A stretch of DNA of 33,133 nucleotides, taken from Nitrospira sp. Its GTDB lineage: Bacteria > Nitrospirota > Nitrospiria > Nitrospirales > Nitrospiraceae. The notes below the pieces were generated by a model. That model was not told where the DNA came from, searched no databases, and saw only the letters and a list, made by a program, of their open reading frames with translations. The stretch lies in assembly GCA_005239465.1 (NCBI GenBank), contig SPAW01000069.1, forward strand, positions 1 through 33,133. Reading direction: 5' to 3'. Below, one piece after another: positions 24,122-31,045 of the stretch. Made by a program: the position numbers and the translations under genes. How positions within the stretch are numbered: the stretch's first letter is position 1; each line of letters begins with the position of its first letter.

Positions 24122-25711
24122 TCATCGCGGACGACGGCGGCCTTGGGGCTGATCGAGCGCTTGGCCCCAGTGGGAGAGAAACTTGGTGATGAAGGTATGC
24201 TCCTGATCTTGCTCTACGGCTAACGGGGCCAGCGTGAGCGCGACGGCGAGCGAAATGTGATAACCCACAGAGCGGGACGCCAGCGCACGCCGATAGGCGG
24301 GATGGGCCTGGTTGATCCAGACGGTGGATTCGACGAGTCGGCCCAGATCCGAATCATCGGATCGGTCCTCGAACTGAATCCCAAGCCCGTACCGCATGGG
24401 CGTGCGGGAACGTCCCTGACCTGGGAGCATGGCAGACGCTGACGCAGGGATCGAGGGCGTCGGCGGCTGGGTGCCTGCTGCGTCCTGCTCAGCGGGCAGC
24501 GGCGCCGCCGGTGGCTGATCTGGTTCTGTTTCGCCATGACTCGGTTCTTCGGCCATCGCCGGAGCCATCACGACCGCAATGACACCTGCCTCTGCGTCCG
24601 TTCTCCCGCCATTGATCGGCAATCGCTTTTGACCGCCGGAGCGGCGCTCGACGAGTGAGGCGAGCAGCGGAAAGTCGTCGGACAATTCTTCCAGCACGCG
24701 GTCCAAGTCCCGCTCCAATGGGCGCATCATGCGAGCGGAGGCGTCCGGGGTTCCCGCACGCGTATCGCCCCAGGTTTCCAATTGCCGAGAGACGGCCTCC
24801 TGGATCGCTTTGCGATAGGCGAGATAGGCGGCCCCTCGGGCTCCCGTGCGAATGAAGTCGCCCTTGTTGAGGGTGAGCGAGGCAGCCAGGTCGGGGACTT
24901 CGATCAATCCGCCGATCTGCTCCGGTAGGGCAGGTGTCACACCCAACCAGTCCCATCCCCGTTTGATGACTTTGCCCAAGGTGCTGATGGCGACGCCACG
25001 CCGATCCTCGGACAACGGCGTGGCATGACGTGTCAAATACCCCAGCGCCGAGGGTTTACGACGGCGAGCCAGTCGAATTGCCAACGGTGCCTGATCCGGT
25101 GCCGGCAGAGGATGCCGGTCCAATGCTCGCCCATTGACTTCGAACACAATCCCGGCTGGGTACTGAAAGGCCAGAAAAGAATCAAAAGGGGGTTCCAGTA
25201 ACGGCTGAAAGTGTCGGCGTAGTGCTCCCTCGACGAACCCCGGATCTAAGAGCGGGGAAAGCGGAGTCTGGAGCTTAAGCCGCACGGCGGTACCCCGCTC
25301 GCCGACCAGTCCCGGCGGGGTCACCCATTGCCACGGCGCGCGATGGCGCGAGGCCAAGTGCCATCGCGTAGCCACGTGTGTGCTGCCGCGCCTGGTTTCC
25401 GTGAGCACTTCTTCGCATACCAGGAGTCCGAGCTTGATGCCCACGCCGGCAAACCCGATGCCTTGGCCGCGCACTTTCGTGCTGGAGGCGATGTCGTGAT
25501 ACTGCCGCATCGCCTTCCGCTGCATGCCGGACCCGTTATCCACGACGGTCAGCGTGGACTGCGCGGGGTCAGCCGTCATCGCGATCCGGCTGGCCCCTGA
25601 GTCCAGAGAGTTGGCGATGATCTCGGTGAGGATGGTTTCCTCGATACTGGCGGGATATGCATCCCGCAAGTCTTCCAACAGATGCTCGAGATCGACGCGG
25701 GTCTCGCCCAT
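24122..25711 (-). CDS. GHKL-family (HSP90-like) ATPase of unknown function
   Basis: A 529-residue protein from ATG 25711 (GGAG six bases upstream). The N-terminal ATPase has the N-box Glu30...Asn34 (EIIANSLDSGAS), the G1 box DNGSGM (58-63) and the G2 lid GFAGVGIKLG (86-95), as in MutL, Hsp90 and MORC proteins. Residues about 110-330 are a second, transducer-like domain (LNKGDFIRTGARGAAY). About 375-430 is a Pro/Ala/Glu-rich linker, followed by a conserved-looking C-terminal domain (YGLGIQFEDRSDD ... VWINQAHPAYRRAL). It is neither MutL nor HtpG nor a histidine kinase. A role in genome defence or DNA/protein remodelling is conceivable by analogy only. Confidence 0.8.
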   Translation of the reverse strand: MGETRVDLEHLLEDLRDAYPASIEETILTEIIANSLDSGASRIAMTADPAQSTLTVVDNGSGMQRKAMRQYHDIASSTKVRGQGIGFAGVGIKLGLLVCEEVLTETRRGSTHVATRWHLASRHRAPWQWVTPPGLVGERGTAVRLKLQTPLSPLLDPGFVEGALRRHFQPLLEPPFDSFLAFQYPAGIVFEVNGRALDRHPLPAPDQAPLAIRLARRRKPSALGYLTRHATPLSEDRRGVAISTLGKVIKRGWDWLGVTPALPEQIGGLIEVPDLAASLTLNKGDFIRTGARGAAYLAYRKAIQEAVSRQLETWGDTRAGTPDASARMMRPLERDLDRVLEELSDDFPLLASLVERRSGGQKRLPINGGRTDAEAGVIAVVMAPAMAEEPSHGETEPDQPPAAPLPAEQDAAGTQPPTPSIPASASAMLPGQGRSRTPMRYGLGIQFEDRSDDSDLGRLVESTVWINQAHPAYRRALASRSVGYHISLAVALTLAPLAVEQDQEHTFITKFLSHWGQALDQPQGRRRPR

Positions 25712-25862
25712 GTACTACTCCGTGAATCTGCCCTGTGCGGCGAGGGGACTGTAGACGGAGGCGCAGGCGAAATCAAGGCGAGAGGGGCGAACTTCGGTAG
25801 CATAAAGACTTCTGAGGCCTCTGACTTGCGCTGGCGGGGGCATTTGTACTACATCGTATGAC

Positions 25863-26077
25863 ATGAGAAACGCGGTTACGATGCGACTCGACTAAGGTGT
25901 TGATCGGATGCTCGATAAGATTGCCGTTGCTCCAAACGGAACCGAATCGACATGGTGCAGGATACGCTTCGTCGGCAGCTTTCGTTGATGACGTTTGGAA
26001 AGTTTCGCCACAAAACTATGCCGTTCGACGAAGCACGCGGCTTCTGGAATCTCGTGAAGGAACGGTCAAAGAAATAA
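25863..26077 (+). pseudogene. Decayed ribbon-helix-helix antitoxin fused to toxin 3' end
   Basis: It aligns along its length with the intact antitoxin gene at 27186-27404, including the leader before the ATG (GCATTTGTA-TACAT-GT-TGAC). Codon 11 is TAA where the intact gene has CAA, and one base is missing near 25923, shifting the frame. At the 3' end the antitoxin sequence joins directly to GFWNLVKERSKK and a stop, which matches the toxin C-terminus remnant at 27445-27504, as if an internal deletion had removed most of the toxin gene. Confidence 0.75.
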
Positions 26078-26133
26078 GCGCGTTCGCGAGCGATCCTGAA
26101 AAAGTCAATACCCATACCCGACACCAAATCTTT

Positions 26134-26604
26134 ATGACTGACGAAGATTTCATGCGACTGGCAATCCAAACGGCCTGGCAGGGAGTCGCTAAGGGGGAAA
26201 TGCCCTTCGGAGCCTGCATCGTGAGCAAAGGACAAGTCATCTCGGTGGCGCACAACAGTGCAAAGACCGACATGGATACGACAGCCCATGCCGAAGTGCA
26301 GGCGATTCGGGAAGCCAGTCGCCGGTTAAAATCGCTGGAGCTGACCGGATGTGCGATCTATTCCACCTGCGAGCCCTGTCCAATGTGCTTCACAGCCTGT
26401 GCCTGGGCGAAGGTAGGGAGAATCGTGTACGCCTGCCGGATCGCGGACGCCGACAAAACGGGCATCCGACAAGTTCCCATTTCGTCCGCTCGCATGAATC
26501 AACTGAGCCAGAGCGGCGTGGAAGTGGTACGCGATGTCCTTCGTGAGGAAAGTCTGAAGCTCTTCGAGGCCTGGCGCCGAGGCGAGACGAGGCCAAGCAG
26601 ATAA
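26134..26604 (+). CDS. Cytidine/guanine deaminase family protein, copy 2
   Basis: A 156-residue paralogue of the protein at 22091, with the same zinc ligands (His52, Cys82, Cys85) and Glu54. The longer upstream frame is the antitoxin pseudogene in another frame and is not coding; MTDEDFM is the start matching copy 1. Changes concentrate at the C-terminal third (for example EIVEDILRD to EVVRDVLRE), with no substitution in the active-site motifs. Both copies appear functional. A monooxygenase-like gene follows after 43 bases and may be co-transcribed. Confidence 0.85.
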   Translation: MTDEDFMRLAIQTAWQGVAKGEMPFGACIVSKGQVISVAHNSAKTDMDTTAHAEVQAIREASRRLKSLELTGCAIYSTCEPCPMCFTACAWAKVGRIVYACRIADADKTGIRQVPISSARMNQLSQSGVEVVRDVLREESLKLFEAWRRGETRPSR

Positions 26605-26647
26605 GTGTGTCTCAAGCCGGTTCCCATCAGGGAAAAGGAGGAGTGTC

Positions 26648-26947
26648 ATGGCGAACCAGCAAATCACCGTCGTCGTTCGACTCAAAGCCAAGGCGGGGAA
26701 AGAAGCGCAGGTCCGGCAGGAGTTGTTCAACCTTCTTGCACCAACGCGCGCGGAACAGGGCTGCCTCAATTTCGATATGCATGAGGCCGCGAATGATCCG
26801 GCGCTATTCTTGTTCCATGAAAATTGGACCAGCGAAGACCGCCTCAACCAGCATTTCGAAACTCCGCATATCAAACGGTGGATCAAACTGGCCGAAACCT
26901 TACTGGCAGAACCGCTCGAGCTGACCCGCTGGCGTAAAGTTGTTTAA
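26648..26947 (+). CDS. Antibiotic biosynthesis monooxygenase (ABM) domain protein, YgiN-like
   Basis: This 99-residue protein is a single ABM ferredoxin-like domain. The pattern VVVRLKAKAGKEAQVRQEL, RAEQGCLNFDMHEAANDPAL, FLFHENWTSEDRLNQHFETP is typical. Such small dimeric proteins include quinol monooxygenases such as YgiN and related enzymes acting without cofactors. AGGAGG lies eight bases before the ATG. It is downstream of the second deaminase copy, which has no counterpart after copy 1. The substrate is unknown. Confidence 0.85.
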   Translation: MANQQITVVVRLKAKAGKEAQVRQELFNLLAPTRAEQGCLNFDMHEAANDPALFLFHENWTSEDRLNQHFETPHIKRWIKLAETLLAEPLELTRWRKVV

Positions 26948-27185
26948 TCAGACGACTCGTTCACACGACGCTATTGTAAGATTTAGGCCAGGTAATTAGC
27001 CGCCACTATCTGGCCGGCAAGTCGATCTCCTTGTGAGTAGCATATCCTGCTGACCATCCTACTAGGGAATTGCGATACGGTAGTCAATAATCGTGCGCTT
27101 CGGAAGGTGGTCAGCGACTTCGTTTAAGCAGTGCGGCCACTCGATTGGCTTGCGTCCGGAGCGCATTTGTAATACATTGTCAGAC

Positions 27186-27404
27186 ATGAGAAATGCGGTC
27201 ACCATTCGGCTCGACCAAGACCTTGAGCGGATGCTCGACAAGTTTTGCCGCCGCTCCAAGCGGAAACGGAGCGACGTAGTGCGGGATGCCCTCCGGCGGC
27301 AGCTCTCGCTCATGACCTTTGAGCAGCTTCGCCACAAGGCCATGCCCTTCGCAGAAGCGCGCGGCTTCCTCATGGATGAGGATGTGTTCAAAGCCGTGTC
27401 GTGA
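27186..27404 (+). CDS. Ribbon-helix-helix antitoxin (orphan)
   Basis: A 72-residue protein: MRNAVTIRLDQDLERMLDKF, RRSKRKRSDVVRDALRRQL and a C-terminal tail AEARGFLMDEDVFKAVS. The first 45 residues are the CopG/ParD-type ribbon-helix-helix DNA-binding domain; the tail is what usually wraps the PIN toxin. The stop overlaps the start codon of the toxin remnant (GTGA), the usual module layout, but that toxin is destroyed. It may survive as a repressor or as protection against related toxins. ATG 27186 is chosen because the same start is conserved in the decayed copy at 25863. Confidence 0.8.
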   Translation: MRNAVTIRLDQDLERMLDKFCRRSKRKRSDVVRDALRRQLSLMTFEQLRHKAMPFAEARGFLMDEDVFKAVS

Positions 27405-27504
27405 AGGTCTTTCTCGGCGTCAGTGTTCCGGTTAGGCAGAAGGTATGAGGATCACCGATCCGCGAGGATTTTGGAATTTGGTCAAGAAACTCGCAAGGAA
27501 GTAA
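27401..27504 (+). pseudogene. Remnant of a PIN-domain toxin gene
   Basis: GTG 27401 opens with VKVFLGVSVP, like the first strand of PIN toxins (usually VKVFLDTNVLV), but the catalytic Asp position reads Gly and the frame ends near 27447. After a frame change, 27445-27504 encodes RITDPRGFWNLVKKLARK and a stop, which fits a PIN toxin C-terminus. About 100 codons are missing between. Confidence 0.6.
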
Positions 27505-27547
27505 ACGCACATCGCGATGAGTCCGAAGCAGTTGACGGAGTTGCGCG

Positions 27548-28135
27548 CTAAGCTCTGTCATCGCTTAATTCCCCCCATCTTGTAGTCAGAGCTTTGCAGG
27601 TATCCTGAAGATAGGTAACGACCTCCGACTTGTACCTCTCGTATAGGGATTTTAAATCGACCGTTTCGAATTCGTCTACATTCTTCTCCTTGTTCCATAC
27701 TATCAGCTGGAATCCATCACTTCTTATTGTAACCCTGGAAATAAAACAGCGCCTTATTCCTTGACCATTCTTCTTTTCAATTGGATGTCCAACCGTCAAA
27801 TTGCGAAGGTCGCGTATTTCTGCCCATGCAGAATCAGGGGGTGGCGCCAGAGATGTACCGACAAAGGTTTTGTAAAGATGCCGAATTGAATCCTGCTGCA
27901 GGAATACTCCTTGGAGTAGGCCATACAGTCTGAGGTATTTTTCAGCGTCTGAATTGCCGATTCCGCGAGACTCATAGTCTTCAATGGCCAGGCAAGTATC
28001 ATCAAGGATATCCATCGCAGCGCAGATTGCGTTCCATTCATCTGGACGGTTCTTGTAGATCTGTTCGTACAGGTCGGTATTCCATTTGTACGTGTATGCT
28101 CGTATCTTCCCAGAAAGCCGCGATATTTGTTCCAT
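27548..28135 (-). CDS. Hypothetical protein with a HEPN-type RNxxxxH motif
   Basis: A 195-residue, mostly helical protein. Residues 111-117 read RNLTVGH, which is the R-[polar]-x4-H motif of HEPN RNases, placed after a helix (SAWAEIRDL) as in HEPN domains. N-terminal helices (ICAAMDILDDTCLAIEDY, YLRLYGLLQGVFLQQDSIRHLY) and a C-terminal helix (SLYERYKSEVVTYL) flank it. HEPN domains are found in toxins and phage-abortive systems, but the motif alone does not prove nuclease activity. The DNA is AT-richer than the housekeeping part. A membrane protein gene lies 60 bases upstream on the same strand. No strong ribosome site. Confidence 0.65.
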   Translation of the reverse strand: MEQISRLSGKIRAYTYKWNTDLYEQIYKNRPDEWNAICAAMDILDDTCLAIEDYESRGIGNSDAEKYLRLYGLLQGVFLQQDSIRHLYKTFVGTSLAPPPDSAWAEIRDLRNLTVGHPIEKKNGQGIRRCFISRVTIRSDGFQLIVWNKEKNVDEFETVDLKSLYERYKSEVVTYLQDTCKALTTRWGELSDDRA

Positions 28136-28195
28136 GACGAGTAATAGAATAGAGAACGATAATTCGCGCTACTTGTCCCTTATTCCAGGAGCCTT

Positions 28196-28702
28196 TTAAG
28201 GGCTCACTTTTTTCCATTTCCAAGTGTCACGAACCCAGTTCGGGCGTGTCACTATTAAATCGCCGGATGCTTGATCAATGAAAAACTTGTGGTGCTGAGT
28301 ATTCCAGCGTTGGGCAAGATCGCGGGTGATTCGGAACTGACGACCGTAGTGATCGTGAAAATCAAGCCAAGCTCTTAGTGAATCCATTTCACAGTCTTGG
28401 ACTCTAGCACTTAGGTCAACCTCGACATAAAGCTGTTTCCCACCAGGTAGTACGCTCGTTGCCCAGACAGGACCATCGTGCCAAGTCACGGACAACGCAA
28501 GTTTGTAGGCTGAGACTTGTCCACGATTGGTAACTTTGAATCCAAAAGTCTGTCCGCCAGAGGTTTCCCCACCAACTACGAAGAAGTCAACGAACGGTTT
28601 ACCATCACTCCATCTTTTGATCTGCCACAGAAGTATCGCGATCACGCCAAGGAAGAAGCTAAAAAGAGGAAGTGCTTCTGCTATCTTGAGATCGGTGTTC
28701 AT
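28196..28702 (-). CDS. Single-pass membrane protein, unknown function
   Basis: A 168-residue protein with one membrane helix near the N-terminus (residues 10-28, ALPLFSFFLGVIAILLWQI), followed by a mainly beta domain (FGFKVTNRGQVSAYKLALSV, KQLYVEVDLSARVQDCEM) likely on one face of the membrane. It has no signal peptide cleavage site. It precedes the HEPN-motif gene on the same strand by 60 bases and has the same AT-richer composition, so the two probably form one unit. TATAGT lies about 17 bases before its ATG. No family recognised. Confidence 0.65.
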   Translation of the reverse strand: MNTDLKIAEALPLFSFFLGVIAILLWQIKRWSDGKPFVDFFVVGGETSGGQTFGFKVTNRGQVSAYKLALSVTWHDGPVWATSVLPGGKQLYVEVDLSARVQDCEMDSLRAWLDFHDHYGRQFRITRDLAQRWNTQHHKFFIDQASGDLIVTRPNWVRDTWKWKKVSP

Positions 28703-28772
28703 TTCACTAGATTGGACTATAGGGGGCAGGGTTCATTGGCCTGAGGCAAAAGTGTTAAAGAATTCTGCTTGC

Positions 28773-29132
28773 TCAAAAGGCAACGACGGGCATGCCCCAA
28801 TATTGCCATTTGTAGTCCTTTAGCAATCCGTCAGGAGAAAATATCAATGTCTTCTGCCAGCCTTGTGAATGGCCACTATATTGATCTTGGACATGACCTT
28901 GCCACTCCCAGGTTAGCACTTCTCCTCCGTCATCTAACTTTGCTCTTCTGGTCGGCGGTCCCCACTGGATGACGTAGTGATCCTTGTTCTTCACCCCGAT
29001 TTCAGATTTCATTTTCTCATCGAACCTCTCCCATCGGATTGAATAACACCCGCTGAACAACCCAACCATGAGGATCATGGTGAGGGCCAAGAGGGCATAA
29101 GTAAGTGGGACGTTTTTGCGGGAAGGAAGCAT
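28773..29132 (-). CDS. Small lipoprotein, possibly BamE/SmpA-like
   Basis: A 119-residue protein with a lipoprotein signal ending LFSGC (Cys29). The mature part contains IQWGPPTRRAKLDDGGEVLTW and LIFSPDGLLKDY, which resembles the SmpA/OmlA (BamE) type fold where a G-x-P turn precedes beta strands ending in F-x-x-D/G-x-L. A role as a small outer-membrane lipoprotein is likely, though not necessarily part of the Bam complex. It has no strong Shine-Dalgarno and lies on the same strand as the HEPN pair, 70 bases upstream. The following space 29133-29320 holds no recognisable element. Confidence 0.7.
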   Translation of the reverse strand: MLPSRKNVPLTYALLALTMILMVGLFSGCYSIRWERFDEKMKSEIGVKNKDHYVIQWGPPTRRAKLDDGGEVLTWEWQGHVQDQYSGHSQGWQKTLIFSPDGLLKDYKWQYWGMPVVAF

Positions 29133-29320
29133 TGATTGTCTAGTCGGATTTCAATTGGAATTTTGGTTGCGATGATATTTCATTTACTTGCTGTGAACCA
29201 ATCGACTCGACACCCTCTCTCGCAAAGGGGGGTCTACTTGCCGTTCACTGCGCTCATCGATGGAACACCATTTCATCGTGCGCTCTCTGCGAGCAAGAAG
29301 GAAAGTCGGTTGTCCCCGCC

Positions 29321-29587
29321 TCATCCTTTGTGCGCTTCCATATAGGCTCGAAGGAGGGCGTTGATCCGCGTCTGATAGCCGGGCCCCTTTGCCTTGAACC
29401 AATCCAAGACCTGACGATCCAGGCGAATGGTGACGGCGGTCTTTGGCTCGGGAAGCCTTAGCACCGCGCGCTTAAAGAATGCTTTCCCTTGCTCCGGGAT
29501 ATCAGAGGTGTCGATCTCCCTGTCCCTGAGCGCGTCAATTCTTGCCCAATTCGTCCGCGACCGCTTCTTGATAGTGTGCTTCTTCAC
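29321..29587 (-). CDS. brnA: BrnA antitoxin
   Basis: An 88-residue protein starting at GTG 29587 (VKKHTIKKRSRTNWARIDAL), with AAAGGCG about seven bases upstream. The C-terminal part AVTIRLDRQVLDWFKAKGPG and YQTRINALLRAYMEAHK is the ribbon-helix-helix domain of BrnA. BrnA binds BrnT and represses the operon. It begins inside the last 53 bases of brnT, so the two are coupled. Confidence 0.9.
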   Translation of the reverse strand: MKKHTIKKRSRTNWARIDALRDREIDTSDIPEQGKAFFKRAVLRLPEPKTAVTIRLDRQVLDWFKAKGPGYQTRINALLRAYMEAHKG

Positions 29588-29828
29588 GTTTGTTCGCCTT
29601 TCGTGCTGAGATGATGCGAATCGAGTTTGGCTCCCGTTCGGTAAAGGCGACGGCCATAAGCCGCCCGCGAATGATTCCGAAGCCGATTTTCCTGGTTTCG
29701 CCGTGGTCTTTCCTCGCATCCGGCGCTACCAACATAAGGCTGGTGAACATTTCCGGTACATCCCTAAAATCGATTCCGTGCTCGGCAATGTTTGCTTTTC
29801 GTTTGGCCTCGTCCCATTCAAACCTCAC
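29535..29828 (-). CDS. brnT: BrnT toxin (ribonuclease)
   Basis: A 97-residue protein of the BrnT family: FEWDEAKRKANIAEHGIDF at the start, then DARKDHGETRKIGFGIIRGR and RIISARKANKREE. BrnT is a RelE-like RNase that inhibits translation. The start is GTG 29828. A promoter with TTGACG and TACAAT lies only six bases before it, so the message would be nearly leaderless. The module is complete with brnA downstream. Confidence 0.93.
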   Translation of the reverse strand: MRFEWDEAKRKANIAEHGIDFRDVPEMFTSLMLVAPDARKDHGETRKIGFGIIRGRLMAVAFTEREPNSIRIISARKANKREEAHYQEAVADELGKN

Positions 29829-29834
29829 GACAAG

Positions 29835-29863
29835 ATTGTAAATACGATGTGTATGTACGTCAA
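29835..29863 (-). promoter_or_regulatory. Promoter of brnTA
   Basis: On the minus strand, TTGACG (29863-29858), a 17-base spacer and TACAAT (29840-29835) match the sigma-70 consensus well. Transcription would start within a few bases of the brnT GTG at 29828. Confidence 0.7.
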
Positions 29864-29979
29864 GGTCGAAAGGGATTTCCTTGAAGAATTAACGGAGTGA
29901 GGAAGGATGTCGCTATATCTGCTCCACATCGCTAATGATCATGTGATACCCACTCGTCCCCGCCAGCTGTGGCCGCTCC

Positions 29980-30288
29980 CTAACTCGCCCGCGCAAGAAC
30001 CGGCACTTCTCTTTCAATCCGATCGCCAAGTCGATCCTTCTCAACTTCCAGATCATAGCGTGCTTGCATGTTGAGCCAGAGGCGGTCAGTGGTCCCGAAG
30101 TACCTGGATAATCGCAGGGCTGTATCAGCGGTGACGGATCGAGTGCCATGGACAATTTCATTGATGCGTCGCGGCGGTACACGGAGATCTTTTGCCAGCC
30201 GATACTGGCTGATACCCAAGGGTTTGAGAAAGTCTTCCAGCAGAACTTCACCCGGGTGAATTGGCGGCAGTTTCTTCTGACGCTTCAT
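29980..30288 (-). CDS. higA: HigA antitoxin, XRE-type
   Basis: A 102-residue HigA-type protein. IHPGEVLLEDFLKPLGISQY, LAKDLRVPPRRINEIVHG and LRLSRYFGTTDRLWLNMQ form the helix-turn-helix fold typical of HigA. It neutralises HigB and represses the operon. GCGAGG lies five bases before the ATG, which is 23 bases after higB. The toxin gene comes first, as is usual for higBA. Confidence 0.93.
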   Translation of the reverse strand: MKRQKKLPPIHPGEVLLEDFLKPLGISQYRLAKDLRVPPRRINEIVHGTRSVTADTALRLSRYFGTTDRLWLNMQARYDLEVEKDRLGDRIEREVPVLARAS

Positions 30289-30311
30289 GGCGACCTCGCT
30301 TACCCTGAGAT

Positions 30312-30593
30312 TCAGTGGTAGTCAACAATTTCCACGTCATGCGCATCTCCATCCTTCCAGACAAAGCAGATGCGCCACTGATCGTTGATGCGGATACTCA
30401 TCTGACCGTGGTGGTTTCCTGAGAGCTTCTCTAGGCGGTTGCCGGGCGGTATCCGTAAATCCTGCAACGCTTCAGCACCGTCTACCGCGATAAGCTTACG
30501 CAGAGCAGTCCGTTGAAGCTCTGCCGACAACCTCTTGGACGGTTCGCGGTTCCAGATCCGTTCAGTATCCCTGTCGCGGAAGCTCTTGAGCAC
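30312..30593 (-). CDS. higB: HigB toxin, RelE superfamily
   Basis: A 93-residue ribosome-dependent mRNA interferase. The start is a GTG (30593). Family features are SFRDRDTERIW, LSAELQRTALRKL, DLRIPPGNRLEKLSGN, SIRINDQWRICF and the C-terminal VEIVDYH. The module with higA looks intact. It is preceded by an inverted repeat likely bound by HigA. Confidence 0.93.
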   Translation of the reverse strand: MLKSFRDRDTERIWNREPSKRLSAELQRTALRKLIAVDGAEALQDLRIPPGNRLEKLSGNHHGQMSIRINDQWRICFVWKDGDAHDVEIVDYH

Positions 30594-30604
30594 TCGCGGG
30601 AGCC

Positions 30605-30636
30605 TAACGCTCTGAGGGTCATAACGTCAAGCGTTA
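30605..30636 (-). promoter_or_regulatory. Likely higBA operator/promoter
   Basis: TAACGCT (30605-30611) and AGCGTTA (30630-30636) are inverted repeats with centres 25 bases apart. On the minus strand TTGACG (30630-30625) lies in it, with a weak TTAGGC -10 at 30607-30602 after 17 bases, 8 bases before the higB GTG. This fits an autorepressed toxin-antitoxin promoter. Confidence 0.5.
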
Positions 30637-30676
30637 CTATCAGACACGGGGGCGGAAGCTGGGGGGAGAAGTCGTA

Positions 30677-31045
30677 TTATGGAGTGAGCCGCTTTAATGT
30701 CTTGTCTTGCCTGGTGTACTTCACGATCGAGATCCCTTTGCCAAGGAGTTTTCTTACGGATTCAGCAGCTTCGCGTCGCTTGAACAATGTCCCTCCCTCG
30801 GGGTTGTTCATTGCGAAGACATTGTCTGAAACATTGTAATAAAGGATAAAACGCCGGCTGAACTCGGAGACCAGCATGTATCTTACAGGGTCATCCATCT
30901 CGCGAACGCGTTGCTTGATTTCTCGGATCTCGGCCGGCGACCAGTGTCCGCCATCGTCTTCCTGGGAATGAGGGGAAACAGATTTGCGGGTATGACTTGC
31001 CGCTGTGATTTTATTCGGCCTCTTCGCCGCGCGGACGCCCCTCAT
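30677..31045 (-). CDS. Hypothetical protein coupled to the sulfite-oxidase-family gene
   Basis: A 122-residue protein starting at ATG 31045, whose first base is the last base of the upstream stop codon (TGATG). The first 40 residues are basic and Ser/Thr-rich and probably disordered; the rest (WSPAEIREIKQRVREMDDPV, MLVSEFSRRFILYYNVSDN, GTLFKRREAAESVRKLLGKG) looks like a folded alpha/beta domain. No homology recognised. The overlap suggests co-translation with the molybdoenzyme, or a gene that has come to lie at its 3' end. Confidence 0.65.
   Translation of the reverse strand: MRGVRAAKRPNKITAASHTRKSVSPHSQEDDGGHWSPAEIREIKQRVREMDDPVRYMLVSEFSRRFILYYNVSDNVFAMNNPEGGTLFKRREAAESVRKLLGKGISIVKYTRQDKTLKRLTP

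Noticed and set aside
22010-26060. Composite transposon formed by the two deaminase copies
   Set aside because: No transposase, no terminal inverted repeats and no target-site duplication are visible; a plain segmental duplication explains it.
25897-26133. 79-residue N-terminal extension of the second deaminase
   Set aside because: That DNA is the decayed antitoxin in another frame, and copy 1 has no such extension.
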